From Solirubrobacterales bacterium (GTDB lineage Bacteria; Actinomycetota; Thermoleophilia; Solirubrobacterales; Solirubrobacteraceae): DNA of 33,346 nucleotides. Positions 21,982-29,716 of the stretch are shown here, piece by piece. Within the stretch, counting starts at the first letter, position 1. Every line of letters starts with the position of its first letter. Position numbers and translations under genes: made by a program. The notes under the pieces are model-generated. The model saw nothing but the letters and a program-made list of their open reading frames with translations. It did not search any database and was not told where the DNA came from. The stretch is taken from assembly GCA_003137075.1 (NCBI GenBank), contig PLES01000064.1, positions 1 to 33,346 on the forward strand. Reading direction: 5' to 3'.

Positions 21982-22314
21982 ATGACCTGGACCAACCAAG
22001 CTCACTGGTACGACTGGCGACAGGCGCAGAATCGCAAGCCTGCGCACTACCGCTGCCCGCTCTGCGGGCTTCAGCTCCCGTCGATGAGCGACCACATGCT
22101 GCTGTTTCCGGAGGGCGACCACAACCGTCGCCGCCACGCCCACACCAACTGCGTGCTCAAGGCACGCAGTGAAGGGCGTCTGCCCTCACGCTCGGAGTGG
22201 CGCAAGACCCAGCGCCCGTCCGCTCAGGAGCGGCCGGCGCGGCGGCTGTCCGCCAAGAGGATCCTGTACGCCTTGAGACCGAGGCTGAGGCGTTCGCGTC
22301 CCTCGGACTCGTAG
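21982..22314 (+). CDS. Small zinc-ribbon-like protein
   Basis: 110 aa. A probable metal site is formed by CPLCG at about 25-29 and a later HNRRRHAHTNC (Cys57); the remainder is very basic (Arg-rich), as in a nucleic-acid-binding protein. No exact family recognised. The first 80 residues look well formed; the last 30, KRILYALRPRLRRSRPSDS and before, lie over the 3' end of the convergent PucR-type gene (91-bp overlap), so the tail may be a run-on to the first stop. ATG 21982 is 22 bp from the start of the divergent hydroxylase gene. Confidence 0.65.
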   Translation: MTWTNQAHWYDWRQAQNRKPAHYRCPLCGLQLPSMSDHMLLFPEGDHNRRRHAHTNCVLKARSEGRLPSRSEWRKTQRPSAQERPARRLSAKRILYALRPRLRRSRPSDS

Positions 22315-23021
22315 GGGGAGAGCCCCGAGACCTCCTGGACACGCGCCAGGCGATAGCCCACCGTGTGCCGGTGCAGGCCCATGATCTCGGCCGTGTCGGT
22401 GGTAGACCCGTGATGGGTCAGGAAGGTCTCGAGCGTCGACACCAGGTCCGTGTCGTGCGAGCTGTCGTAGGTCTCCAGCGGGGCGATCGTTGATTCGCGC
22501 AGCTGCGCGACCTCGTCCGGGTCGTGCAGCAGCACACCCAGCAGCAGCCTATAGGTCGGCTCGTGCGCCCTCAGGCAGGCGTACGGTTCGGCCAGGAGCT
22601 CGAGCAGCACGCCGGCTTCGTGCAGGGCGCCGTCGATGTCGTCGGCGTTGCGGCGCGGAGCCGAGGCGATCGCCTCCATGCCCGCCCCGGTCAGTCGTGC
22701 CAGCAGGTCGTCAGCGAGGGTCGCGTCGGCGTCGCTACCGAGCGGAACCAGATAGATGAGACGCTGCTCATCGCCCTCGGCCAAGAGGCCGCCGGCGGAG
22801 AAGTGGGCCAGGTTGAAGTCGTGGCCCGCGGGCAGGATCGCGCCAACCGCGATCGCACCGTGAGAGAAGTCTGTTCCTACGTTCTCACGCAGAAGCTCTG
22901 CGATTGCTGCAACAGCAGTCTCGGCGAGCAGCATGGGCGTGAGGCGGGGGGCGACTTCCGTAGTCGCCCCCCTTGCCTCGCCGTCATCTGCGCCGTTGCT
23001 AAGCGCGCGAGCGCGTGCCAT
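22224..23021 (-). CDS. PucR-type transcriptional regulator (HTH_30)
   Basis: 265 aa. The C-terminal DNA-binding domain is of the PucR/CdaR kind: LVSTLETFLTHHGSTTDTAEIMGLHRHTVGYRLARVQEVSG, followed by the normal short ending LSLGLKAYRILL. The N-terminal 190 residues are a GGDEF-like/sensory region without known ligand motifs. It starts 39 bp after the stop of the ammonium transporter gene on the same strand, so it is probably in the same transcript. PucR relatives control purine and other nitrogen-compound use, which fits a nitrogen-related role. Whether it regulates the transporter itself is inference. Confidence 0.85.
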   Translation of the reverse strand: MARARALSNGADDGEARGATTEVAPRLTPMLLAETAVAAIAELLRENVGTDFSHGAIAVGAILPAGHDFNLAHFSAGGLLAEGDEQRLIYLVPLGSDADATLADDLLARLTGAGMEAIASAPRRNADDIDGALHEAGVLLELLAEPYACLRAHEPTYRLLLGVLLHDPDEVAQLRESTIAPLETYDSSHDTDLVSTLETFLTHHGSTTDTAEIMGLHRHTVGYRLARVQEVSGLSPYESEGRERLSLGLKAYRILLADSRRAGRS

Positions 23022-23060
23022 CAGGTCGCTGCTCGTCCGCTGAAGCGACAGCGCAGTGCG

Positions 23061-24443
23061 TCATGCGCCTGCCGGCTCCGGAGTCCCGCTGAAGCCGGGG
23101 ATCCCGTTGGGGAACCCAAGCGACGGGATGTCGGACGGGTACACCTCGTGGCCGTGCTCGGCCACGTCGCCGATCTCCATGTTCTCCTGTGACATCCGGA
23201 GCGGAATGAAGATGCCGACGATCTTGAGCAGGATGAATGTGACCACTGCGGACCACACGATCACCCATGCACCGGCGAACACCTGCCACTTGAGCAGCGT
23301 CCAACCGCCGTGAACAACGCCCTTCGAGTAGTCGACAGCGTCGAACGGACCCATGTGTGGGTCTGCGAAGACGCCGGTTAACAGACCGCCGGCAAGCCCG
23401 GCGAATCCGTGGGTATATATGACCCCGAGCGTGTCGTCCACGTTGCGGAACGGCCGCATGGCACTCAGGTAGTTCATCGCGAAGTACACGATGCAGCACG
23501 CGATGATGCCAAGCGCGATAGCGCCCCAACCGTTGACGAAACCGGCGGCCGGGGTAATTGCCACCAGGCCGACGATGATGCCGTTGACTCCACCGATCAT
23601 TGACGGCTTGCGGCCGGTCAGGAAGTCCAGCCCGACCCAGACCAAGAACGCGACCGCAGTGGTCAGGTTCGTGTTCAGGATTGCGGCAGCAGCCGACTGG
23701 TTGGCTGCATACGGATCTCCACCGTTGAAGCCGTTCCAACCGAGCCACAGGAGTCCCGCACCGACGGCGACCATCGCCATGTTGTTCGGTGCGTCGATCT
23801 CTCTGTCTCGTGCGAGTCTTGGACCTATCACCGCCGCGGCAACAAAGCCGGATACACCTGCGGACAGGTGGATGACGTAACCGCCGGAGTAGTCCAGTGC
23901 GCCCATCTTGGCGAAGTAGCCGCCGCCCCAGATCAGGAAGGCGTCAACTGCGTAGACGAACGTGATCCAGAGCACAACGAACGGGATCCACGCCTTGAAG
24001 TTGATGCGGCCCAGCACCGAACCCAGGGAAAGGATCGGCGTGATGGCAGCGAACACCAGCTGGAAGTAGATCAGCGCGGCCTCGGGGAACGGCATCGTCA
24101 CCGGGGCTCCATAGCCACCGGGGATCACGCCGTCCATCGTCTCCGCCTTGGCGCTCAACACCGGGCCAGGGGTTCCGATAAAGCCATGCAGGAATCCGCT
24201 GGTCGCCGGGTGGGCCCCTGAGTTGAGCCACGGCGCGCCGAAGCCCATCTTGAAGCCCCAAAGCAGCCAGACCACGATTACGGTCGCGAACGTCGCGAAC
24301 GTCAGCATCATGCTGTTGATGGACCAGCGCTTCTGCATCACGCCGCCGTACAGGACAACGAGGCCGGGAACGCTCATCAAGCCGACGAACGTTGCCGCGG
24401 TCATCTGCCAGGCGGTACTACCCGTATCTAGCCAATGAGGCAC
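23061..24443 (-). CDS. amtB: Ammonium transporter (Amt/MEP/Rh family)
   Basis: 460 aa, 11-TM trimeric membrane protein conducting ammonium. The family signature ALDYSGGYVIHLSAGVSG (about 182-199) contains the structural Asp184 and the first pore His192; the second pore His345 is in IYTHGFAGLAGG. Start is GTG 24443, with AGGAG six bases upstream. The C-terminus (after MSQENMEIGDVAEHG) is longer than in E. coli AmtB and Pro/Gly-rich. There is no PII (glnK) gene beside it, unlike the usual amtB-glnK pair; a PucR-type regulator follows instead. A palindrome lies 50-68 bp upstream of the start. Confidence 0.95.
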   Translation of the reverse strand: MPHWLDTGSTAWQMTAATFVGLMSVPGLVVLYGGVMQKRWSINSMMLTFATFATVIVVWLLWGFKMGFGAPWLNSGAHPATSGFLHGFIGTPGPVLSAKAETMDGVIPGGYGAPVTMPFPEAALIYFQLVFAAITPILSLGSVLGRINFKAWIPFVVLWITFVYAVDAFLIWGGGYFAKMGALDYSGGYVIHLSAGVSGFVAAAVIGPRLARDREIDAPNNMAMVAVGAGLLWLGWNGFNGGDPYAANQSAAAAILNTNLTTAVAFLVWVGLDFLTGRKPSMIGGVNGIIVGLVAITPAAGFVNGWGAIALGIIACCIVYFAMNYLSAMRPFRNVDDTLGVIYTHGFAGLAGGLLTGVFADPHMGPFDAVDYSKGVVHGGWTLLKWQVFAGAWVIVWSAVVTFILLKIVGIFIPLRMSQENMEIGDVAEHGHEVYPSDIPSLGFPNGIPGFSGTPEPAGA

Positions 24444-24472
24444 ATGAAACTCCTATGTAGTCGTGGACACCT

Positions 24473-24511
24473 AGCCACCAAGCGGCGGGTGGCTTGACCA
24501 GGTGGTCAAGC
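24473..24511 (-). promoter_or_regulatory. Palindrome and overlapping hairpin upstream of amtB
   Basis: GCTTGACCA-GG-TGGTCAAGC at 24492-24511 (20 bp, perfect 9-bp arms). It shares bases with a second inverted repeat, AGCCACC (24473-24479) with GGTGGCT (24488-24494). Only one of the two could form at a time in RNA. The first has the look of an operator for a dimeric regulator. Confidence 0.5.
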
Positions 24512-24604
24512 AGACCAGCAGAGGCTGCTCAAATTTGAAGCTCGCAGCCATAGCCCGGCGTCCAGGTATCACCCGGTCCGACTAGACATTTGGATAAGGC
24601 GCCT

Positions 24605-24940
24605 CTAAGCGGCGGGCATGTAAGGCAAACCGGCCTCACGACAGGCGACCCGCAGGCCGACTCTGAGGCCGTTGCCAAGGCCACCCAGGCGCGGCGGTGA
24701 GGCGCAGTAGTGCCTGGCCTTTGCGCCGCATGCGTTGAGCTGCTCGCCGCCCATCGCGAAGGTGTAAGTGAAGTGCAGGCAACCGTGCGAGCTCTTGCCC
24801 TGCGTCGAGGTCAGGGAGAAGAGCGTGGCCGCGATCACAATCGCGATCAGTGCGCCGCCGAGCCCGAATACCCAGCGCTCACGGCGGTTACGGACCTTTG
24901 GCTCACGCGTCTCGTTGTAGTGCCCCTGGGGCAGGATCAT
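24605..24940 (-). CDS. Small membrane-anchored protein with conserved-looking Cys
   Basis: 111 aa: a 25-residue basic cytoplasmic N-terminus, one TM helix (about 27-44, GLGGALIAIVIAATLFSL), then an outer domain with four Cys (Cys53, Cys70, Cys78 and one near residue 100) that could form two disulfides. ATG 24940 is chosen so that it starts after the stop of the upstream lipoprotein; TTG 24988 would overlap it by 22 bp. No family recognised. It lies 26 bp downstream of the lipoprotein gene on the same strand, so the pair is probably co-expressed. Confidence 0.6.
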   Translation of the reverse strand: MILPQGHYNETREPKVRNRRERWVFGLGGALIAIVIAATLFSLTSTQGKSSHGCLHFTYTFAMGGEQLNACGAKARHYCASPPRLGGLGNGLRVGLRVACREAGLPYMPAA

Positions 24941-24966
24941 CAGCACGGGGCCGGAGTCTAGAACCT

Positions 24967-25662
24967 CTAGAAGCCGGTTCCGGTCCAATCGAGGCCCTGG
25001 TAGGCCGGTACCGGCTTGCCGACCGCGAGCTCGATGCTCTCGTGTTCGGTCAGCGGGATCAGGTCGGGATTGCCTCGCCAGCGCTTGCCGTTCACGATCG
25101 CTGTGACCCTGCCGGTGTTCGCGGCCACGTGATCACGATCGAGTCTCTGGTCCCAGACCTTGAATAAATCGCCGAGCGTGTAAGTCCGGTCGTTGGGTGA
25201 CTCCACTTGGACAAGACCATCGGCTGCGCGGGTGTGGAGCCAGTAGTAACAAGCGTGGGCGCTGAATACGAGTCCCTTGCGGGTCGTCCTCGCAGTCAGG
25301 TCGACCAGGCCGATGCCGCCCGGGATCGCTCGAGACTGGCCGCCGACGTAGACCTGCAGATGTGCGTAGGCCCGATAGGCGAGTTGCCGCAGTCCCTGGC
25401 ACTGAATGCCGTCGATGATCCTGCCCAGATGCGTTGTTGTTGCCCTGGCCAAGAACGGGCCGGTCTCGATCGGCACGCCGTCGGGTCCGGTGTAGGAGGT
25501 CGCGGTCGGCGCAGGGACCGTGGTGGTCGGGACCGTCACGGTCTCCGCGAACCTCAAGGGGACGGTGGTGCTCGGGTCGGTCTGTGTCGACGAACCGCCG
25601 CAGGCTGCTAGAGCCGTGCCCGCGGCGAGCGCGAGCACGGCCAGCAGGATCCGAGTGCGCAT
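24967..25662 (-). CDS. Lipoprotein of unknown function
   Basis: 231 aa. The signal peptide MRTRILLAVLALAAGTALAAC ends in the lipobox LAAC, followed by GGSS and a Thr/Pro/Val-rich linker to about residue 58. The folded part has two Cys (Cys88 in DGIQCQ and one in AHACYYW) that could pair, and ends in PAYQGLDWTGTGF. No enzymatic motif is seen. It follows the BI-1 family gene by 29 bp on the same strand, so an operon is likely. Confidence 0.75.
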   Translation of the reverse strand: MRTRILLAVLALAAGTALAACGGSSTQTDPSTTVPLRFAETVTVPTTTVPAPTATSYTGPDGVPIETGPFLARATTTHLGRIIDGIQCQGLRQLAYRAYAHLQVYVGGQSRAIPGGIGLVDLTARTTRKGLVFSAHACYYWLHTRAADGLVQVESPNDRTYTLGDLFKVWDQRLDRDHVAANTGRVTAIVNGKRWRGNPDLIPLTEHESIELAVGKPVPAYQGLDWTGTGF

Positions 25663-25691
25663 CGCGCCCCGGGCTGCCTCTCCGGTGTGAC

Positions 25692-26369
25692 TCAGCGACG
25701 GCGGGTTCCGCCGCCGCCGAACAGGCTGAGCAGCAACAGGAACACGTTGAAGATGTCCAGGAAGATCGACGCAGCGATCGGCACCGCGCTGTTGTAACTC
25801 GGGTTGTGCGACAGACGGTTGAAGTCGAACAGCGTGAAACCGCCGAAGATCGCGAGCATCAGCACGCAGTAGATGATGTTGCTACCGGGGATCGCCACGA
25901 ACAGGGCGATGATCCCGAAGATGAACACCGGGATGAAGGCGATCATCAGTACCTTCATCATCCCTGTCAGGTCGCGTCGCGTCGCGTAGCCGATGCTGCC
26001 CATCAGTCCGACAAACAGCGCGGTGGTGCCGGCCGCCTCGTAGACGACTCCGGGATTTGTCTTCGCGTAGTAGACGATGATCGGCGAGACCGCCATACCA
26101 AGCAGCAGTCCCATTCCGAACAGCAGCCCAACTGCCAGCTGTTCGTGTCCGCGGGCAGAAGCGGCATTCAGGGCGAAGATGCATCCGAACGCGGCGAGAA
26201 TAAAGATGATCCCGGCGCCGCCTTGAAAGTTACGGGCGAGGTATGCACCCAGCGCGGCAAATCCGAGTGCGCAAGCGACCAGCCCCATCACATGGCCGAA
26301 GACTGCGCGCGCGCGATCCCCGGTGAGTGCGGCACCTTGGCCGAACCCTAGCTGCTCATAAGTGGGCAT
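25692..26369 (-). CDS. Bax inhibitor-1 (BI-1/YccA/TMBIM) family membrane protein
   Basis: 225 aa with about seven TM helices. Family features: the first helix after a short polar N-terminus, GHEQLAVGLLFGMGLLLGMAVSPII in the centre, the YATRRDLTGM loop, and the C-terminal LFDFNRLSHNPSYNSAVPIAASIFLDIFNVFLLLLSLFGG with its conserved Asp residues that form the pH-sensing pair of the BsYetJ calcium leak channel. ATG 26369 is preceded by GAGGAG 10 nt upstream; an in-frame TTG lies 18 bp further out. Probably a calcium-permeable channel or membrane-stress protein. First gene of a probable operon with two small exported proteins. Confidence 0.88.
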   Translation of the reverse strand: MPTYEQLGFGQGAALTGDRARAVFGHVMGLVACALGFAALGAYLARNFQGGAGIIFILAAFGCIFALNAASARGHEQLAVGLLFGMGLLLGMAVSPIIVYYAKTNPGVVYEAAGTTALFVGLMGSIGYATRRDLTGMMKVLMIAFIPVFIFGIIALFVAIPGSNIIYCVLMLAIFGGFTLFDFNRLSHNPSYNSAVPIAASIFLDIFNVFLLLLSLFGGGGTRRR

Positions 26370-26488
26370 CTGTTTCTGACTCCTCAAACGGTCTCAAAAT
26401 GGAGGTACTTCACCCATACAAAGTAGAGCATGCCGCGGCTCAGAAACCGAAGAAGATGGTGAGGCTATAAAGGTTGATTAAGGCGTAA

Positions 26489-26683
26489 TCAGGCGGCCTG
26501 GCGAGCGGTCGCGTGGCGCTTCAGCGCCCGGTCCCGCTCAACAGCGTCCACAAGTCCCTCGGCAACTGCAGCGGCATCCAAGCCGAGAAACGAGGCGAGT
26601 TCACGCACGTTCTTGCGGCGGCCGACTTCAACGACGACTGAGCGCCGCTGCGATCCCCGCCTGACTGGGGTGTTTTGTTCCAT
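26489..26683 (-). CDS. Small hypothetical protein
   Basis: 64 aa, basic, with one well-formed helical stretch (RKNVRELASFLGLDAAAVAEGLVDAVERDRALKRH). The LASFLGLDAAAVAEGL part resembles a helix-turn-helix but is too short to be sure. ATG 26683 has a weak AAGGG close upstream; the frame extends further. Divergent from the AKR gene at 26769. No family recognised. Confidence 0.5.
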   Translation of the reverse strand: MEQNTPVRRGSQRRSVVVEVGRRKNVRELASFLGLDAAAVAEGLVDAVERDRALKRHATARQAA

Positions 26684-26768
26684 GACCCTTAAACGGATCG
26701 TCTGCGCGAAAGTTCGCGGACAATGGATCGATGGACGCATATCCGATTAAACGCGAGGACCAGCTTCG

Positions 26769-27590
26769 ATGAGCACTACGATGATGCATTTGGCTGACGG
26801 GATCGAGATTCCGCAGCTCGGATTTGGGACCTGGCAGGTGCCGCAGGCCGACGCTGCCGCCGCAGTGGAAGCGGCCTTGAAGGCCGGCTATCGCCACATC
26901 GACACGGCCCAGATGTACCAGAACGAGGCGGGCGTGGGTGAGGGCCTAAGAGCGTCCGGCGTCAGCCGCGACGAGGTTTTCCTCACCACCAAGTGCAACA
27001 ACACGACGCACGGCTTCGACGCCTCGATCGCCGCCTTGGAGCAGAGCCTGGACCTGCTTGGGCTCGACCATGTGGACCTCTACCTGATCCACTGGCCGCA
27101 GCCGTCGCGCGACGAGTATGCAGCGACCTGGAAGGGCTTCATCGAGGCCAAAAAGCGCGGATTGACGCGCTCGATCGGCGTCTCGAACTTCCACATCCCC
27201 TATCTGGAGCGGATCATCGCCGAGACCGGCGTGACGCCGAGCATCAACCAGATTGAGCTGCATCCGCTGCTGACCCAGGAACCGCTCGTCGCTGAGTGCC
27301 GACGGCTCGGCGTGGCTATCGAGTCGTGGAGCCCGCTCGCGAGTGGTGGGATCATCGGCAATCCGGTGATCGCCGAGATCGCGCAGGGCTATGGCAAGTC
27401 GGTTGCCCAGACCGTGATCCGCTGGCATCTGCAGCTTGGATACATCGTGCTGCCCAAGTCGGTCACGCCGGCGCGGATCGCCGAGAACATCGACGTCTTT
27501 GACTTTGAGCTCACGCCCACCGAGCTGCAGCGGATCAGTGCGCTCAACGAGGATTCGCGTACCGGCCCAGACCCGGCCGATCTCGGGTAA
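26769..27590 (+). CDS. Aldo/keto reductase (AKR5-like, 2,5-diketo-D-gluconate reductase type)
   Basis: 273 aa NADPH-dependent carbonyl reductase. Full tetrad: Asp45 and Tyr50 in HIDTAQMYQNE, Lys75 in TTKCNN, His108 in YLIHWP. The three family signatures are visible: GYRHIDTAQMY, the IGVSNF region and VLPKSVTPARIAENIDVF. ATG 26769 has GAGGA eight bases upstream. The racemase gene follows after 5 bp, so the two form an operon. The true substrate is unknown; this family is broad, covering small aldehydes and ketoses. Confidence 0.92.
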   Translation: MSTTMMHLADGIEIPQLGFGTWQVPQADAAAAVEAALKAGYRHIDTAQMYQNEAGVGEGLRASGVSRDEVFLTTKCNNTTHGFDASIAALEQSLDLLGLDHVDLYLIHWPQPSRDEYAATWKGFIEAKKRGLTRSIGVSNFHIPYLERIIAETGVTPSINQIELHPLLTQEPLVAECRRLGVAIESWSPLASGGIIGNPVIAEIAQGYGKSVAQTVIRWHLQLGYIVLPKSVTPARIAENIDVFDFELTPTELQRISALNEDSRTGPDPADLG

Positions 27591-27595
27591 CGAAG

Positions 27596-28696
27596 ATGGG
27601 ACCGCTGGCCGGAGTGAGGATCCTGGAGCTTGGCGGGATCGGACCGAACCCGTTCGCCGGGATGCTGCTGGCCGACATGGGCGCGGACGTACTGCGGCTG
27701 GACCGCGCGGTGGGGGCCGGGATCGGCCAGAGCGGGGCGTCGGAGCCGACCCTGCGCGGCCGTCAGACGCTCGTTGTCGACCTCAAGAGCGAGCAGGGGC
27801 GCGCTGCGGTGATGAAGCTGGCTGCGAGCGCTGACGCGCTGATCGAAGGCTTCCGGCCCGGGGTGATGGAGCGTCTCGGTCTCGGCCCAGATGAGCTCCT
27901 GGAGCTCAACCCGAAGCTGGTCTACGGACGTATGACCGGTTATGGGCAATCCGGGCCGATGGCCAAGGTCGCGGGGCACGACATCAACTACATCGCGCTC
28001 AGCGGGGCGCTCGGGGCCTCGCAGCGTGTGGGTGAGCTGCCGATGTTCGCGCTCAACCTCGTCGGTGACTACGGCGGCGGCGCGATGCTGCTGGCGTTCG
28101 GCGTCGTCTGCGGGATCCTTGAAGCCCGAACCTCAGGCAAGGGTCAGGTGTTGGACGCCGCGATGGTCGACGGCGCGGCGCTGCTGACCACGATGATCCA
28201 CTCGATGCACGCCGCCGGTGCCTGGAATGAGACCCCCGGCACCAACCTGCTCGACTCGGGCGCGCACTTCTATGAGGTCTACGCGACGGCCGACGGTGGC
28301 CACATCGCATTGGGTGCGATCGAGCCGCAGTTCTACGCGCGCCTGCTGGAACTGCTGGAGATCGAGCCAGAGCAGATGCCGCAATTCGAACAGGACCGCT
28401 GGCCCGAGTTCAAAGCGCGGCTGGCGTCCGTGTTCGCCAAGCGGAGCGCCGCGCAGTGGAGCGAGCTGCTGGAGCACGAGGAGGTCTGCGTGACCGTCGT
28501 CAGCAAACCGTTCGATGCTCACCTGCACCCACACATGGCCGCGCGTGAGAGCTTCATCGAGCTCGACGGCGTGCGTCAGCCGGCGCCGGCGCCGCGCTTC
28601 AGTCGCACCCCGGCGCGGGCGATCGCGGCGTTGCGAGACCCTGCCGCCGCGCTCAAGCCCTGGGGGCTGAGCGCGGCTGAGCTTGGGATCGAATGA
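27596..28696 (+). CDS. Alpha-methylacyl-CoA racemase
   Basis: 366 aa, family III CoA-transferase fold. The residues of the M. tuberculosis racemase MCR are all seen with a shift of two: His128 in AGHDINY, Asp158 in VGDYGGG, and Glu243 in GAIEPQFY. That set distinguishes racemases from the CoA-transferases of the same fold. It epimerises (2R)- and (2S)-methylacyl-CoA so that branched acyl chains can enter beta-oxidation. ATG 27596 sits 5 bp after the AKR stop, with GAAG next to it. Convergent with the next AKR gene (11 bp). Confidence 0.92.
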   Translation: MGPLAGVRILELGGIGPNPFAGMLLADMGADVLRLDRAVGAGIGQSGASEPTLRGRQTLVVDLKSEQGRAAVMKLAASADALIEGFRPGVMERLGLGPDELLELNPKLVYGRMTGYGQSGPMAKVAGHDINYIALSGALGASQRVGELPMFALNLVGDYGGGAMLLAFGVVCGILEARTSGKGQVLDAAMVDGAALLTTMIHSMHAAGAWNETPGTNLLDSGAHFYEVYATADGGHIALGAIEPQFYARLLELLEIEPEQMPQFEQDRWPEFKARLASVFAKRSAAQWSELLEHEEVCVTVVSKPFDAHLHPHMAARESFIELDGVRQPAPAPRFSRTPARAIAALRDPAAALKPWGLSAAELGIE

Positions 28697-28707
28697 CTGC
28701 GTCCTGG

Positions 28708-29577
28708 CTAGGCGGCGATCGCGTCGAGTTCGGCGACGTCCTCGTCGCTGAGTCTCAGTTCCGCGGCCGCGACGTTCTCAAGCAGATGCGCCCGGGTCGA
28801 GGTGCCTGGGATCAGCAAGATGTTCGGTGAGCGCTGTAGCAGCCATGCCAGCGCCACCTGCATCGGCTGCACTTCAAGCCTCCTCGCCACCGCCTCGAGC
28901 TTCTCGCTCTGCAACGGGTTGAAGCCGCCGAGCGGGAAGTACGGCACGTAGGCGATGCCCTGAGCCGCGAGCGACTCGATCAACTGATCATCCTCGCGGT
29001 GCGCGACGTTGTACATGTTCTGCACGCACACGACCGGTGCGATCGTCTGCGCTTCGGCGATCTGCTCGGCATCGACGGTGCTGATCCCGAGGTGCTTGAT
29101 CAGCCCTTGCTGCTGGAGTTCGGCAAGTGTGCCGAAGGTCTCCGCGACCGACCCCGGCTCCGGGCCGCTGAAGCCGCCGAGTCGCATGTTGACCACGTCC
29201 ATCGCCTCAAGCCCCAGACGGCTGAGGTTGTCGTGAACGGCGGAGCGCAGCTCATCCGGGGTGCGGGCATGCGGCCAGCCGCCCTGGGCGTCGCGCCTGG
29301 CGCCGACCTTGGTGACGATCACGAGGTCATCCGGGTACGGATAGAGCGCCTCCTTGATGATCTCGTTGGTCACAAACGGTCCGTAGAAGTCGCTGGTGTC
29401 GATGTGGTTGATGCCGAGGTCGACGACCTTGCGCAGCACCGCGATAGCCTCAGCGCGGTCGCGCGGCGGTCCAAACACGCCTTTGCCGGCGAGCTGCATG
29501 GCGCCGTAGCCCATGCGCGTGACCGTGAGGTCCCCCGCCATCGTGAAGCTGCCACCGAGAGATGTATCCGTAGTCAT
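28708..29577 (-). CDS. Aldo/keto reductase with Arg in place of the catalytic His
   Basis: 289 aa, same subfamily as 2615-3505 by its N-terminal DLTVTRMGYGAMQLAG and EALYPYPDDLVIVTK. Asp60, Tyr65 and Lys90 are present, but aligning on LGL...D puts Arg132 (in VVNMRLGG) where the His should be, so proton relay or substrate range must differ. ATG 29577 is used because the frame upstream loses AKR similarity. It is divergent from an XRE regulator with a 27-bp palindrome between them, which probably controls it. Substrate unknown. Confidence 0.88.
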   Translation of the reverse strand: MTTDTSLGGSFTMAGDLTVTRMGYGAMQLAGKGVFGPPRDRAEAIAVLRKVVDLGINHIDTSDFYGPFVTNEIIKEALYPYPDDLVIVTKVGARRDAQGGWPHARTPDELRSAVHDNLSRLGLEAMDVVNMRLGGFSGPEPGSVAETFGTLAELQQQGLIKHLGISTVDAEQIAEAQTIAPVVCVQNMYNVAHREDDQLIESLAAQGIAYVPYFPLGGFNPLQSEKLEAVARRLEVQPMQVALAWLLQRSPNILLIPGTSTRAHLLENVAAAELRLSDEDVAELDAIAA

Positions 29578-29660
29578 GAGGAGGCCTTTCAAATCAGTTG
29601 ATCGGTCTTGATCTGCTCCCCATCTTGAACGCCTGCGAAGCCCGCCACCAGAGGTCGGGT

Positions 29661-29687
29661 GATCCAGGGACACGCTGTCCCTGGATC
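29661..29687. promoter_or_regulatory. 27-bp perfect palindrome, operator of the XRE/AKR divergent promoter
   Basis: GATCCAGGGACA, CGC, TGTCCCTGGATC: perfect 12-bp arms around a 3-bp centre, 29 bp before the XRE start and 83 bp before the AKR start. The odd spacer and long arms suit a dimeric helix-turn-helix protein. That the adjoining XRE protein binds it is inference. Confidence 0.75.
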
Positions 29688-29716
29688 GCAAGCGTTGAGC
29701 GTTCCATACTGAACTG

